Under the pieces are notes generated by a model, which saw only the letters and a list, made by a program, of their open reading frames with translations, was not told the origin of the DNA and made no database searches. The position numbers and the translations under genes are program-made. From the NCBI RefSeq assembly GCF_022581195.2, contig NC_061476.1, positions 5,192,098 through 5,256,097 on the forward strand: a stretch of DNA of 64,000 nt, written 5' to 3'. The stretch's first letter is position 1, and every line of letters starts with the position of its first letter. This document shows positions 22,546-34,290 of this stretch, piece by piece. The stretch is from Helicoverpa zea (Eukaryota; Arthropoda; Insecta; Lepidoptera; Noctuidae).

Positions 22546-22685
22546 GGGTCAATTCCCACTGAAAGAGCAGCGGCCGGCAGCGGCCGTAAGAGCACGGACA
22601 ATGTAAGAGCGCGGCGCGGCGCGGCGCTCAATCACTTGCATTTACGGCCGCTGCCGGCCGCTGCTCTTTCAGTGGGAATTGACCC
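22546..22685. mobile_element. Harbinger-like palindromic MITE with TTA duplication
   Basis: Perfect terminal inverted repeats of about 45 bp (GGGTCAATTCCCACTGAAAG inward; arms 22545-22589 and 22642-22686) surround a GC-rich core of gcggc repeats. TTA flanks both ends (22543-22545, 22686-22688), as expected for PIF/Harbinger insertion at TWA. The 60-residue frame at 22507 is a by-product of the palindrome. Confidence 0.8.
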
Positions 22686-22688
22686 TTA

Positions 22689-23386
22689 AGGTTCACAATT
22701 TTTTATAAATACTGACTTCAGAAGTAAATAAAAAGAGAAGACTTATAAGCCCTTAGATTTTCATGGAAATATGGTGGTATAATAACGATTATTGAAGTTG
22801 AAAACAGCGAATTCCTTTTAAGACGAATTTTTAAAGATTTTCAATAAACTCTTTGCAACAAAAATGGCCATGTACAGTGTACACAGTAGAATAAACATCT
22901 ACCAAGCTCCAAATAACTCGTAAGCCGACACATACTTTATATATTCATGTCTTTCGAAACAACCCACATTCAATATGCCTGCAGACGTGCCGTTAGATCA
23001 TTTGCGGTGGGTCACAAATAGTGTCGTCACAAGATAGTTCCCGGACAATCCCGGGATTACGGACTTGGTTCGAGAATCATAACATATGGCGGGTGAATCT
23101 CTTGTGACTTTTTGTGGAAGGATTTATAGAATTAATGGTTGTTTTTTTATTTGTAAAGGTGATTTTATTGTAGTGGTATGGGTATTGAATTATTTATAAT
23201 GTGTTTTCTTTTGTTGTAAATATAATATTGTGTAATAGAATACTGCTATGGCCAATGGCCGACCGTCCTTGAAGTAAACAAGAGATATCTAATATACATA
23301 TAACTTGCGCATGGTTTTTAGTATTATTAAATTCTTTTACATATTTTAAGATCAGCCAGTAACTAGAACGAATAATTTAGAGAATT
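22689..23386. other. Non-coding, no feature recognised
   Basis: AT-rich sequence with no supported gene. Confidence 0.5.
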
Positions 23387-23833
23387 CTGAAATAATCCCG
23401 TGCTTAATAAATCCCGCGAAAACACAACAAAGTCACATCCCTAGTTATGATAGCTACAGAACCAGACATTATCGTCTGAGTGAAACCGCAGGCGAAGCCG
23501 AGAGACGACGCTAGTTACAAATTGGTTCCCTCAATTTGGTTGTTGATGATCGGGAATCGAACGCTTATTTGGTTAATTCTGATTAGTTTGTATAGTGATA
23601 CGAGTAATTTAGAGACATACATTTTTCTGAAATAATCCTGTGCTTAATAAATCCCGCGAAAACACAACAAAGTCACATCCCTAGTTATGATAGCTACAGA
23701 ACCAGACATTATCGTCTGAGTGAAACCGCAAGCGAAGCCGGGAGACGACGCTAGTTACAAATTGGTTCCCTCCATTTGGTTGTTGATGATCGGGAATCGA
23801 ACGCTTATTTGGTTAATTCTGATTAGTTTGTAT
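23387..23833. repeat. Two tandem copies of a 240-bp repeat with Helitron-like ends
   Basis: Copies 23387-23593 and 23627-23833 differ at only a handful of positions and are exactly 240 bp apart. Each contains tctgagtgaaaccgca(a/g)gcg then gacgacgCTAG, a Helitron-type 3' end, followed by a shared downstream segment (attggttccctc). The near identity indicates a recent tandem duplication. Confidence 0.75.
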
Positions 23834-23897
23834 TTGAAGGAAAGTATACTTTCTAGTACTTTTTAAGGGAATAAGTAGGTAATGAATTATCTGGAGG

Positions 23898-24030
23898 AAC
23901 CTACTAATATTATAAAGCTGACTTGTTTGTTTCTTTTTTTTTCTAAATACGCTAATCTGAGGAAGTACTGGCCCGATTTGGTCGATTTGGATAATCAGTG
24001 TTAGATAGCCTATCATCACATATTTTATGC
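23898..24030 (+). repeat. Helitron 5' fragment
   Basis: ctactaatattataaagctg at the left, then ggaagtactggcccgattt and gtgttagatagcctatc, the 5' half of the 33640-type Helitron. The 3' half is missing. Confidence 0.6.
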
Positions 24031-24821
24031 GCATACTATTGTGTTCAGAACTTAGTTGAACCATGAACTATCGCGAAAACTATACCTAGTCATAACAGTC
24101 TGCTTGATACATCAACGGAGCATTTTTATTTTACTTACTTTCAATTTGAACCATCAAAATTTTATACAAAACTAAAATAACTTCAGCAAAATATTCTGTC
24201 CAGTATTTTATAGTCTATGACCAATAACCATAGACATTGAGACGAGCGATGGACGTAAAATTATTTATGCTCTCCTATCTATGTATTGCCACTTATGTAG
24301 TTTGATGGTATGTACAGACACAATGTAATATAAGTATATTTTACTACAAAAGTTCATTGAACCGTGGTATAGAAAAATTGGGCTTATCTAAAACGATTTT
24401 ACAGTTATGAGGTAAAGTAGTCGTTTTATGAAAAAATATTGATATTAAATACTGTTTAGTCAGGCTAAAATCGGCTCGATCCTATCTATAGAAAAAGGTG
24501 AGTCAGATAGATTTTAACAGCGTTTCTATAAACTGAAAATTGATTCAAAGGCTAAGCAGATTGCTTGTATAAGTATGTGGAAAGCAAAGAACATTATTGT
24601 TTTTTTTTGTTGCCGTTTTCCGTTGTCTCACATGTCTTTGTAAGTTTCATCTGCATGGGTTCAACATCGTCTTTGTAAAATTAGAATTGCTTAAATGATT
24701 AACAGTTTAGAGACAGAATTATAAGTTATCTTAGTATCTTTCAAGTCCTCTTTCTTATTCATATACAAACCTACACTTCACCACAAAATATATAGACACC
24801 ACTTCATCAATCAACTGTACC
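24031..24821. other. Non-coding, no feature recognised
   Basis: AT-rich sequence with no supported gene. Confidence 0.5.
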
Positions 24822-25086
24822 AATTGGACGTAGTTATGCAGAAACGTTCCAACCCACTGTACGCGTAAATGCTTATATCTCAAATTAAACTTGAATTTGA
24901 GATATAAGCATTTACGCGTTTCAGTTGTATTCTTTTTTATTCTAACTAGTAAAGGTACTAGAGGTTTAATTGTTGAATTATATTGAGTTTAGATAACCAT
25001 ATGCTAAATTTTAGGCTGTTCAATCACAATAACTCGATTTCGGGTGACTTGTGGGTTGGAACGTTTCTGCATAACTACGTCCAATT
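24822..25086. mobile_element. MITE with 36-bp perfect terminal repeats and an internal hairpin
   Basis: aattggacgtagttatgcag and the following 16 bases (24822-24857) recur inverted at 25051-25086. Inside, 24861-24886 and 24894-24919 (ACGCGTAAATGCTTATATCT...) form a second perfect 26-bp hairpin with a 7-nt loop. The duplication may be AATT, but this is uncertain because AATT is also the palindromic edge of the repeats. Confidence 0.8.
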
Positions 25087-26035
25087 ATTCTCCTACAAAA
25101 AACCAGAAAAATAGGCCACAATGGATCTAAAACCTAGATAGTTCTTATTTAAATCCCCAGCTAGCAGCCTATCAGGCAACTGCAGTCTCTGGGCACCCTT
25201 AACTGATTGCCACCTCATCCGGCTGTTTACTTAGCTGTCAGGGTAAGATCTACCCGGGTTTCTGCACCGGGTAGGATGAGGATGGGGAAAATATTGTGGG
25301 TAGTTGCATTTTTTTGCAGTTCTGTTTTTGTTGAATTGTTTTAACTGTATTACTGCTTGTATAGTTTTTTGGATTTGGAAATTCCGACCCCAAATAAAAT
25401 TGGGATAAGGGCAGTTGGATGATGTCGAGGAATTCCAAATGAATTAAAAACTAACGACGAAGTAACTCAATGTAGGTACCTAAGTATGTAGTATCAATGT
25501 AGTTTTTAAAATGTAGAAGAAAATGTATCTCAAAAATTATAATTAAAAACATGTCATATTTATTACTTTGCCGCTCATCTTTCATATTTTTACAACAGTC
25601 TAAATTACACATACACATGCAGCTTAATATTTCCCACTCTACCAAATACTGAAATTCAGAACATACGCGAATAAGACACATATTTCACAACACTAACATT
25701 AATATAACAGTCAAACAGGACTTTCTGAAATTAATGAATGCAACGGACATGTGTATGTACGTACGTCCTCAAAAATAGGTTGTAAAATAGCCTCGCATTT
25801 TAGAAAACAGTGCGAAATACGTATTCCGTAGGTCCTTTGACGAACGTAGCAACTAGAATTGCGAACAAAAATACATATAAATAAATAACACATAGAGAAA
25901 ATGCGCTATATTGCATTGTATTTAAAATGGAATTTGAAAAGGGATTCTACAGATGTTTTATTTCACCAAAGCAGGTTTTACATATTTGTTTTTGTAAATG
26001 AACAGACGACAGCACAAAAATTGTTATCACACTAA
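25087..26035. other. Non-coding; contains an RTE 3' scrap
   Basis: Apart from the RTE end at 25384-25425 no element or gene is recognised. Three short - strand frames (25250, 25451, 25711) lack any domain. Confidence 0.5.
25384..25425 (+). repeat. RTE LINE 3' end only
   Basis: ccgaccccaaataaaattgg then gataagggcagttggatgat matches the 3' end of the RTE at 4626. A severely 5'-truncated insertion. Confidence 0.75.
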
Positions 26036-26231
26036 TCTATACTCCTATAATAGAGAGAAAACATTTTTTATTTTTTTTGTACCCTAACGGCTCCGAAACC
26101 ACAGAACCGATTTTGAAAATTCTTTCACTGTTGGAAAGCCACACTTTTCCCGAGGAACATAGGATATATTTTATCCCGGTACGAGCAGTAGTTCTCACGG
26201 AACGCGGGTGCAACCGCGGGGAAAAAGCTAG
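26036..26231 (+). mobile_element. Lep1-type Helitron
   Basis: TC start (aatctatactcctataat), blocks ggctccgaaaccacagaacc, ggatatattttatcccggta and aacgcgggtgcaaccgcggg, and a CTAG end before T. Confidence 0.8.
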
Positions 26232-27777
26232 TCCTATCTAACTTCAAGAGACGCTTTCGATTCCGTTCGAAACTTACTCTCTTATGTATTACATGATGAA
26301 ATAAACAAACAAAATCGTCTTTGGTCGCATTACTTAGTTATGTATTATATTCCAAGGGTAGTTGTAAACAACTCAACGTCAAGTTTGTTAAACAAATAAT
26401 TTCATATTCAAATATTCTTCTAGATAACCAGTGTGACGTCATAAAAAGCTTTTACAAAACAAGTTTCTGTTTTCGCTGCAACTAATGTACTTTCCGTAAC
26501 ATTGCGGTATAAATAAGAAATAAATCCCATGAATATCTTTGTAACTAAAATTGTCTGTTTGTTTGTTTGGGCGAAGCTGGGAAAGTCTTAAAGTCACGGA
26601 TACAGATACAATTTATTTAACCACCCCGTTATTTAATAGGTTGTACAAGCGCGAAAGACGTGCTCGGCGATCCTGGTTTCGATTCCTAGATCGGGGAAAT
26701 CATTTAATGGGTCTTCAGAAACTCACAAAGTAGCCCAGAGTCTGGAAGTTAGCGGTGTTAAAGTTTGCCTCACACTACCTTGGAGGACTCGTAAGGCTCT
26801 GACTGAGACCCAGTAACAGTCGTTGAATCCACAACGTCATCTCGCACAAGATCAGGCAAAGATAAAACTCTGAATCTAGAACTCTTAGGTGATTAAAGCT
26901 ACAGCTCATTCGATAATGAGATTAGTCTTCCGATCAAGTATGGAAGAAATATGAAGAAGAAAAAATTAGGACCCCAATAAATTGGGATAAGGTTAAGAAG
27001 ATGATGGTCGAACTTGCACTTGGTCTACAGTAAAAGAGCACTTGTCATCCTGCCAGGATACGGATGGAACCGCGGGAAAAACTAGTAAGAAACAATAATC
27101 CTACGAATACCTGTATAAATCTGTATTTTTGTTTTGCAATACGACTCGCTAATGCGATTGGATTGGACGTGGTATTGCGGTGACCATGAATATTATAGTC
27201 CTGTGGACTTGTCCATAAAATAGATTAGTTTGTGCTTATAATGGTTACAAAGTCTTTTATGGAGTATCGTTTTGTGTGTATGAATTAATCTTTGTTAATG
27301 AAGATGTAGCTTGTTTTAAGATTGTCTATGGTTTGCGTGTTTTTATTGCATTGAATACAATAGGAATAAATAAATAGCTACAACAGTGGCTCTTACTTAG
27401 CATTTTCTTGAACTTTTAAATGAAAACCGCACAATATTTCATATTTTTAACTACAAAAAAAAACAGAGATTTACAACCTTTTCATCCACAGTTATAATAG
27501 AACCATATATTTTCTTACGCGATCCTTTTTTTAATTTTTAAAGTGCAGTACAATCCGATCCTCTATTTGTAATAACTCATGGAAACACCAGCACTTCAGA
27601 ATACGTTAACATTGATATCATTCGGATTTGTCCGATTTAATCTGGCACATTCGCGCCGATGCTTTTGAATTGTTTATTGCATCGACATATTTTAAGTTCA
27701 TTTACGTTTGTAATAAGCCAATTGCGGTTACATAATGAGTAAACTTTTTCTTATTGATTTCCAGAACTTATGATCTG
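26232..27777. other. Non-coding with repeat scraps
   Basis: Contains an RTE 3' end at about 26950-27004 and a Helitron 3' end at about 27045-27087 (ggatggaaccgcgggaaaaa then CTAG). The 60-residue frame at 26551 is not recognisable. Confidence 0.5.
26950..27004 (+). repeat. RTE LINE 3' end only
   Basis: gaagaagaaaaaattaggac then cccaataaattgggataagg and an aagatgatgg tail: another minimal RTE insertion, slightly diverged. Confidence 0.6.
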
Positions 27778-27970
27778 GCTAGCCTTTTCTCAACTTTGTT
27801 GGAGTCAACTTCCAATCAAACACGATGCAGATGCGAACTCATCTCAATTCGTTGTGCAACCCGATACTACTTGGTAAGATTGATAGTCCTGGATTTTGAC
27901 TACCCATAACGACTGAGAAAGATGTTCAAATGACAGCTGTGACCACCAAATTAACGTGCTTTAAGAAATA
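27778..27970 (-). repeat. Diverged SINE tail, type 2
   Basis: Reverse-oriented and eroded: agccttttctcaactttgtt, ggagtcaacttcc, tgactacccataacgactg and aattaacgtgcttt. No tRNA head or duplication visible. Confidence 0.65.
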
Positions 27971-28487
27971 CAAAAGAATACGTCAAATGTTCTTCCAAAA
28001 CAAGAAGAACTCGCTATGACATAGATGATCACCCTTCTTTATAACAACCGTGCCAATCGTTGCTTAACATTAAAATCAATCTACCAATGCTACTGTTAAT
28101 TATCCATGAGCTCCAACACGCAATAATGCTTAACTACTTACAAAATACCCCTAATCTCTTAAACCAAGCTATATTGATTAAAACCTAAGGCTTCTTCACA
28201 GTAACCGCACCTTACGGTTATCCGTTTAATTATAATACGGATAAGTAGACTGGAAGTTAACCAGTAACTTAACGATACTTGTAACTTGGGTTCATTCTGA
28301 TTAGGTTTGTTTCTTGTAACCTAAAGTCCAGTTAGTTAAAACATGGAATTGTTGTAAAAGTCGTGAGTGATAAGTAGATGAATGCTGTTTGTTAGTTAAA
28401 AGAGCTTGTTCTAGAAAATACGATTGTAGTTTTTATATTTATTTTACCTAGGAGGAAGTAGCATTGGAAGGGTTAATACCCTAGGTC
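27971..28487. other. Non-coding, no feature recognised
   Basis: AT-rich sequence with no supported gene. Confidence 0.5.
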
Positions 28488-28640
28488 ACCAGTTGCTTAG
28501 CCTTTTTCACAACTGTGTTGGGGTCGGCTTCTAGTCTGACCAGATGCAGCTGGGTAACAGTGAGCTGGGTTATATGAAGCGACTGCGTATCTGATCTCTT
28601 CAACCCAGTTACCCGAACAACTTTGTACATACTCGTTGGT
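28488..28640 (-). repeat. SINE tail fragment, type 2
   Basis: gttggggtcggcttctagtc and cttcaacccagttacccgaa in reverse orientation. The head is absent. The 76-residue frame at 28481 overlaps this repeat and is not a gene. Confidence 0.7.
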
Positions 28641-28983
28641 ACAATTGTATGTACTTCTTGATCAGGAAATGCAATCTTGGATCTTACGGTGGTAATTATT
28701 ATCAAACACAAGATAATAAATCCAGTTTCCAGAACAAATGCTATATTCTATTATTTTATATCTACAGTTAACAAAGATTTTGGCACGAATCCTGTTCAAA
28801 ATGACTAACACTAACTAAATAAAAAGTATGTCTTACAAATGAAATCCATCTTAGTCATTCACCACTTAGTATTTTTAGTGGCAAACACTATTGTGGTTTA
28901 AGACATACTAATATCCAAACACTACAAAAGATTTCTTCAATAAATTCTCGGAATATAAAACCTACCAGTAATGTGTTAATATC
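28641..28983. other. Non-coding, no feature recognised
   Basis: AT-rich sequence with no supported gene. Confidence 0.5.
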
Positions 28984-29271
28984 ATGGAGAACAAACGAAA
29001 TAGCAGAGATGTCATAACGCAAAATCTCTTAAGAAATTAGCGCGCTAAAATGCGGGTGTTCGGGGGACGAGGAACGCTACTGTCTCCACCCTTTTACGCC
29101 TTCTTAGGAACCCACCACTTTTTGCGAATACCACAAATCGTTGACAGATGTCTCAAAGATCCCGAATACCTCGTTAGTTCACTTGTTCATGCCCATCATA
29201 CGAATTTGACCTAGAAGAAGGCGCCTGGCCTACCTGCATTATAGCATCTCTGCTTCTTTCCTTACTCCGTT
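28984..29271 (+). mobile_element. Non-autonomous hAT, copy 3
   Basis: ATGGAGAAC...tagcagagatgtcataacg at the left, tagaagaaggcgcctggcct inside, tagcatctctgctt and actccgt at the right. Same family as 2904; target duplication not clear. Confidence 0.7.
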
Positions 29272-29556
29272 GTATGTAGTCTATGAATCACCGATACCTG
29301 AGTTTGGAGTTGATAAGCTTGTATTTGCATGAGTCATAGTGAATCGGGGTCAGCAGATATCGTGGTTCCCACAGCTATGTTAGAGTTCGATTTCTTTATG
29401 TACTTGCTTATGTAGGGCAGTATTGGACCTTTAGACTTGATTGATTCCTAAGACTAAAAGGTCTAAAGTCTTTATTCTTTATTTTAACTCCAGTAGAATC
29501 TGAATTTGGTCTAATTCGAAGTTCTCTTCAAGTATGTAATATGTCATTATCATCAT

Positions 29557-29808
29557 CATCAGCTTTTTATCGTCCTACTGCTGGGCACAAGCATCCTCTC
29601 ACACAGAAGGATTGAGCGTTAATCACCACGCTTGCTCAATGCAGGTTAGTGATTTCAGTCTAGGTACATACTTTAATCAGTCATTGGTGACCAAGATATG
29701 AGACCTCAATTTAGAAAAGATGCATTGGTACTTGCCTGACCTGGGATCGAACCCGCGCCCTCATACTTGAGAGGTTGGTCCTTTGCCCACTAAACCACCA
29801 TTAGACTT
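29557..29808 (-). mobile_element. tRNA-derived SINE, tail type 1
   Basis: Reverse-oriented. The head near 29740-29805 contains gggatcgaacccgcgccctc (B box in reverse). The tail has ctcacacagaaggattgagc and atcgtcctactgctgggc, next to a cat microsatellite at 29549-29570. Confidence 0.8.
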
Positions 29809-30035
29809 ATTTTAACACCAGCGGAGTCTAAATTCAAGGTCCAAACACTATGAACTCCATTATTGCTTTTGACTCATCGTAACCACTCAATAAGGTTAGT
29901 TAATTAATTAATGCATGATGTGTTCATAATGTTAATTAAGTCCGTGTATTTATTAGTTTCTATTTGATTTCTACGTTAATAATCTCAGACCATATTGACC
30001 CTTTGCCATGGTAAATACTATGACGATTGAACCTT
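29809..30035. other. Non-coding, no feature recognised
   Basis: AT-rich sequence with no supported gene. Confidence 0.45.
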
Positions 30036-30222
30036 TGTTTCACCTGGGGAAACTTTTTTCCTTACCGGGAAAAATATAGAAAAAAAATTATTAAAATATA
30101 GCTTATGTTACATGGGAATAGTGTAGCTTTCCAACAGTGAAGATTTTTTTTAAAAATCGATTCAGTCATTTCGGATCCTTTAGGGTAGACCCTTACTCTT
30201 TATTTTATTACTAGAGATTTCA
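30036..30222 (-). repeat. Diverged Lep1-type Helitron, reversed
   Basis: tttcacctggggaaactttt, aatatagcttatgttacatg, gtgtagctttccaacagtga and ggatcctttagggt follow the reverse order of the family; both ends are eroded. Confidence 0.6.
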
Positions 30223-30356
30223 CATTTTTGTACATATTTTTTGATCAATATAACATTTTACTAAAATGTGAAAACTATATTTGTGCAGAAAATCTAATTA
30301 CTTATATATCAAGAGTGTTTCTGACCCAAATTAATTACTGAACAGTATATTCAACT

Positions 30357-30817
30357 CATGGAGAACAAAATTACTAGCGGAGGTGCCTTAACGGAAAATC
30401 GCCTAAGAAAGTAGCGCGCCAAAATGCGGATGTGCGGGGGACGAGGAACGTTACTGTCTTCGCCTCTATATGCCTTCTTTGGACAAACCCATTTTTTGTA
30501 ATACCAAAAATTATTGTCAGATGTCTCAAAGAACTCAAACGCTCGTTCGTTCACTCATATTGTTCATGCCCACCGTACAAATTAGACCTAGAAGAAGGCG
30601 CCTGACCTACCTTTTAACGACGTCAAAAATCATCAAATAACCCCTCCCGCTGCGGGTTAGCAGCGGCGAGGGAGTGTCGGACTCTTACTGACTAAAAACC
30701 GTCGTGTTCCGTTGTAGGCCTTTGCGGTAACTCTTTCGAACAATCCCGCAGCCTCGGCCTTGGCCCTGTTGGGCCCCACCGGGGTCCGCATCTCCGCTCA
30801 TCTTTCCTTATTCCGTG
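30357..30817 (+). mobile_element. Non-autonomous hAT, copy 4, with perfect 8-bp duplication and an internal insertion
   Basis: CATGGAGAACAAAATTACTA at the left and catctttccttattccgtg at the right form the inverted ends. ATTCAACT flanks both sides exactly (30349-30356, 30818-30825), which fixes the family as hAT-type. A repeat of another family occupies about 30617-30786. The 67-residue - strand frame at 30351 is a by-product. Confidence 0.85.
30617..30786 (+). repeat. Unclassified repeat inserted in the hAT MITE
   Basis: gcgggttagcagcggcgagg, gagtgtcggactcttactga and ctttcgaacaatcccgcagc also occur at 62290 (+) and 60691 (-). Moderately GC-rich with no terminal repeats. Class unknown; a SINE or LINE 3' segment is possible. 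Confidence 0.6.
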
Positions 30818-30825
30818 ATTCAACT

Positions 30826-31657
30826 ACTCGAATCTTGCTGCATCACCCAAGCGTTACCCAGTCAAATACAAAATTGATCCAATTAATACTCTCCGTTTTC
30901 ACTTAGGGGTTGCAGTGAAAAACGGCTTAAAACCCACCCCGATTTATTAACCCGAACTTAATAATCTTATTCAGTGGTGGGGTTTCTTAATAATAAGTGA
31001 GTTAATTTGTTTTTGCCCTCTAAAGGGTTGCCATTATCGGGGGAAAACTGTCATAACAAAAATGTCTGATGACTTGTTTTTGTGGGTTACTTCCATAGAA
31101 TTATAAGCTACTAGAATAGTTGGTATACCTATAAAGCATGTATAGAAGGTGTACCTTTATTTGAATCCTAATACCTCTAGCCTTCCCGGTTACTGGAAAA
31201 GGCTCAGGACATGAGCCTTCCTCCCTATACTTCCATGAGCTTTCTTAAATACATTAGGCTATCAAACAGTGAAATAATGTTTCTAATTGGCACAGCGGTT
31301 CATGACATTAGCGCGTTCAAGCATACAAACTCTTCAGTTTTAGTACATTAGTAGATTTTAATCTAAGTTACTATAGAACATTACACCAAAGGATTTCTAT
31401 TGTAATTTGCCTATAATATTACATAGGTTTCATCTTTATTATGTACCTATAGGTTATTTTTCAACTTGAGAAGTTTATTCTTTGCCTAACAAAAGGTTTA
31501 TTGTTAAACAATGTTAGACGCAGCCTTTGTTTTATGTAGAAGCCTCATTTTTCTTGTAATTCTTAGTATTATTATATTTTGATCCTGAATGGGTATGACG
31601 TGTGCATAAAAAGTGATTTACGTGTGAGAAAAGAAAAAAATGAAAGCATTATCTATA
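30826..31657. other. Non-coding, no feature recognised
   Basis: AT-rich sequence with no supported gene. Confidence 0.5.
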
Positions 31658-31844
31658 TCTATACTAATACATATAATGAAGAGGACACACTTTTGTGTGT
31701 TTGCACCCTAAAGGTTTCGACCCGATTTGAAGAATTCTTTCACTTTTAGAAAGTTATACTGTACCCGCGTAGTATAGGCTATATTTTATCTGGATATGGG
31801 TAAAATTTCCCCGGGATGCAGGTAAAACCGCAGAAAAGAGCTAG
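31658..31844 (+). mobile_element. Lep1-type Helitron
   Basis: TC start (tctatactaatacatataat), caccctaaaggtttcga, ataggctatattttatctgg, ggtaaaaccgcagaaaagag and a CTAG end (31841-31844). Confidence 0.75.
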
Positions 31845-31900
31845 CAAATATATAGTGCGATACTCTCCAAGAATAGAATTAAAAAACCCCCACGGCACAG

Positions 31901-31990
31901 CAAACTTTAAGTCGGCCGCTAGTTTGATCGGGCTCATAAATTAGTACCCAGATGAATGACAATGCTCATTATGTACATTACAACAATCCG
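31901..31990 (+). repeat. End fragment of the TCGGCCGA MITE
   Basis: aactttaagtcggccgctag, gggctcataaattagtaccc and agatgaatgacaatgc match the left part of the element at 62143. Confidence 0.55.
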
Positions 31991-32033
31991 GCCGGTATCA
32001 AACATCCTACGAGAAAGTTGGATAGGATTAACA

Positions 32034-32235
32034 TCATCATCATCATCATCTCAGCCATAGGACGTCCACTGCTGAACATAGGCCTCCCCCTTTGATCTCC
32101 ACAGATACCTGTTGGAAGCGACCTGCATCCAGCGTCTTCCGGCGACCTTTATAAGGTCGTCTGTCCACCTCGTTGGTGGACGTCCTACGCTGCGCTTGCT
32201 AATCCGTGGTCTCCACTCCAGCACTTTTAACGTTT
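32034..32235 (-). repeat. 3' end of a second RTE family, reversed
   Basis: A cat microsatellite, then agccataggacgtccactgc, tgaacataggcctccccctt and gcgtcttccggcgacctt. This is the 3' region of an RTE family distinct from that at 4626; a short + copy lies at 56872. Confidence 0.75.
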
Positions 32236-33639
32236 CACCTTAAAAATAAACTGTCAACCAATCTGCAATCTAATAGTAATTTTGTCTGCAGTGTGCATCC
32301 TACATTATCCAGATAATCAAAGTAGGTAATTCACTTGACGAGACAATAAATATAGTTGGGGCGGAAGTCGCACGTTCAAAGCCAGTTGATCAGTAAAATA
32401 ATATAGTTATTCCTAACTAGTTAAATCGATTAAGTTTCCCAGACTTGCAGTGTGACCTAAGGCTGTGGCTAAACTGTTCACAAATACCCCACCACTCACA
32501 AATACCAATTTTGGTAAATAAAAATTTCTGCTTATGATTTGCGTATTTTTTTTTCAGATCTATTCGCGTGCAGTAGAACTTGAAGCTTTATTTACATAGA
32601 TATTTACAGAACATATAAAAAACTATCCTAGTAAAACAAACAAAAAACATTTGCGGGTTTCTTGACATACACCGTTAGACAAGTCATCAGACTACTTAGC
32701 TTTTTTTCAACTAGGCGTATTGGAATTCAGTGCTGTTTCGTTGTTGATATGAACCAAAAACCATAGAATAATCTTGAAAGCCCTTTATTTCTCCTAGCTA
32801 AAAATAAAATACGTAGGCAGGTATATGTATATTTTTTCTCATTTTCAAGGTTAGACGCACGATAGTTTGGTTGCATAGGTCAATTGCGAGTTCAATGTAT
32901 ATCATAGTGAAAAGGACACTTATTGTTTTAATGTGCCCTTGAAAAAAAAACTTAATGAGCAGCACCTTAAAACTTGCCAAAGCTTTGCACGGGTATTAAT
33001 TATTTTGGCACATAACTTCCTCATGTATATAATTTTATTTATTTTATTTTTATAGATTAGTGAAAAATTTGTTTAGTTTCTTATATTTATTGTGTAACAA
33101 ATTTTTGAAACCTAAGTTTGTCTACAGTGTGTCTACAGCCTAACACTGAGTTAATATTGCTCGGGTCTATTGAGCCGAGACTTAAACTTAAGCGGTTACT
33201 AACAGACGTTATTTTCGCTTATTAGTTAAATATTTTAGATTAAATCCAAGTAAATATAAAATATGTACTTTAAATCTGAGCATTAAGTACCGATTTAGAG
33301 ATTTAGAGCTCAAAAATGTTGCAAATAATTTAATTATATAAAACGTTTTCTCTAAAAAAAACTAAAATATATCAAATACCTAATAATTTTTACCCATACT
33401 TACATAAGCCATCTCTAATTTCTACTCCGTAACTTGATTGATATTATACATAAAAAAAAAACTTTCACTAGGGACTTTATTTCACTTCACACCACACGTC
33501 ACTAAAACCAAATTTCTACTATTATAGTCAAAGATTTCTACTATAAAAAGGTCTATAAATATTAGTTTCAGCACTGAAACTAACAAATGAAGATCATCTA
33601 TTTCGCTTCACGTGATTGAGTACCCATTACGGTTTAAAA
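32236..33639. other. AT-rich non-coding stretch
   Basis: No supportable gene or classified element. The frame at 32798 (-) is not recognisable. Confidence 0.5.
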
Positions 33640-34091
33640 TCTATACTAATATTATAAAGCTGACGAGTTTGTTTGTTTGTTTGAACGCGCTAATCTCAGG
33701 AACTACTGGTCCGATTTGAAAATTTCTTTCAATGTTAGATAGCCCATTTATCGAGGAAGACTATCAAGGGTCGGAAACGTTATTTAAAATAACGTTTTTT
33801 ATACGTTTCTAACAGTTCTTCGTATTGTGTTCGTTGCATTGCGTTCGGAACGAAAACGAAATGGGAACATTTTCAAAAACCGGTTTAATCCGCAAGACGG
33901 TGCGGTCGTGCGACGACAAGTATGGACTTGTTTGTTTATGCTGCCGCGCGGCTTCATTGTAACTATAGATCAATCATTCCGATGCGCTTGCTTACTGAGG
34001 TTGTGTTTAGGTTTACTGTTGTTATTGGGACTTCGGGAGTGGTAATTAGTTACCTACCTATTATAGTTAGTGGTGCTTATTCATTGCTTAA

Positions 34092-34193
34092 ATGGGACGT
34101 AAAAGAAAAAACCCAATTTACTCGTATTACATTTACAATAACGAAACTAACAAATCAAAATGTCAAATGGAAGGATGCCAGAAAGCAATACGA
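34092..34193 (+). CDS. hAT transposase, exon 1 (BED finger, first half)
   Basis: ATG at 34092 opens 34 codons (starts MGRKRKNPIYSYY, ends KCQMEGCQKAIR) and ends exactly at a consensus donor (cga then GTAAGT at 34194). It supplies the aromatic N-terminus and the two cysteines (KC-x4-C) of a BED zinc finger. The two histidines come from exon 2. The intron is phase 0, 34194-36802, ending ttgttccag. Longer frames in other phases here (33827 and 33922) are chance: they ignore the donor and show no domain. Confidence 0.85.
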
Positions 34194-34290
34194 GTAAGTA
34201 CCTATACATATAATTATTCAATCTTGAGGTTCTTGTAGTATACTGTAAGTCCTTAAGAAGTAGGTAGTTTATACAACATGATTTGTACCT

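Noticed and set aside
22507..22689. 60-residue frame as a small gene
   Set aside because: It spans the Harbinger-like palindrome; the coding appearance comes from GC-rich inverted arms.
33922..34197. 91-residue + strand frame as a gene
   Set aside because: The same bases in another phase encode the BED-finger exon (34092-34193) ending at GTAAGT; the 91-residue frame runs through the donor and has no domain.
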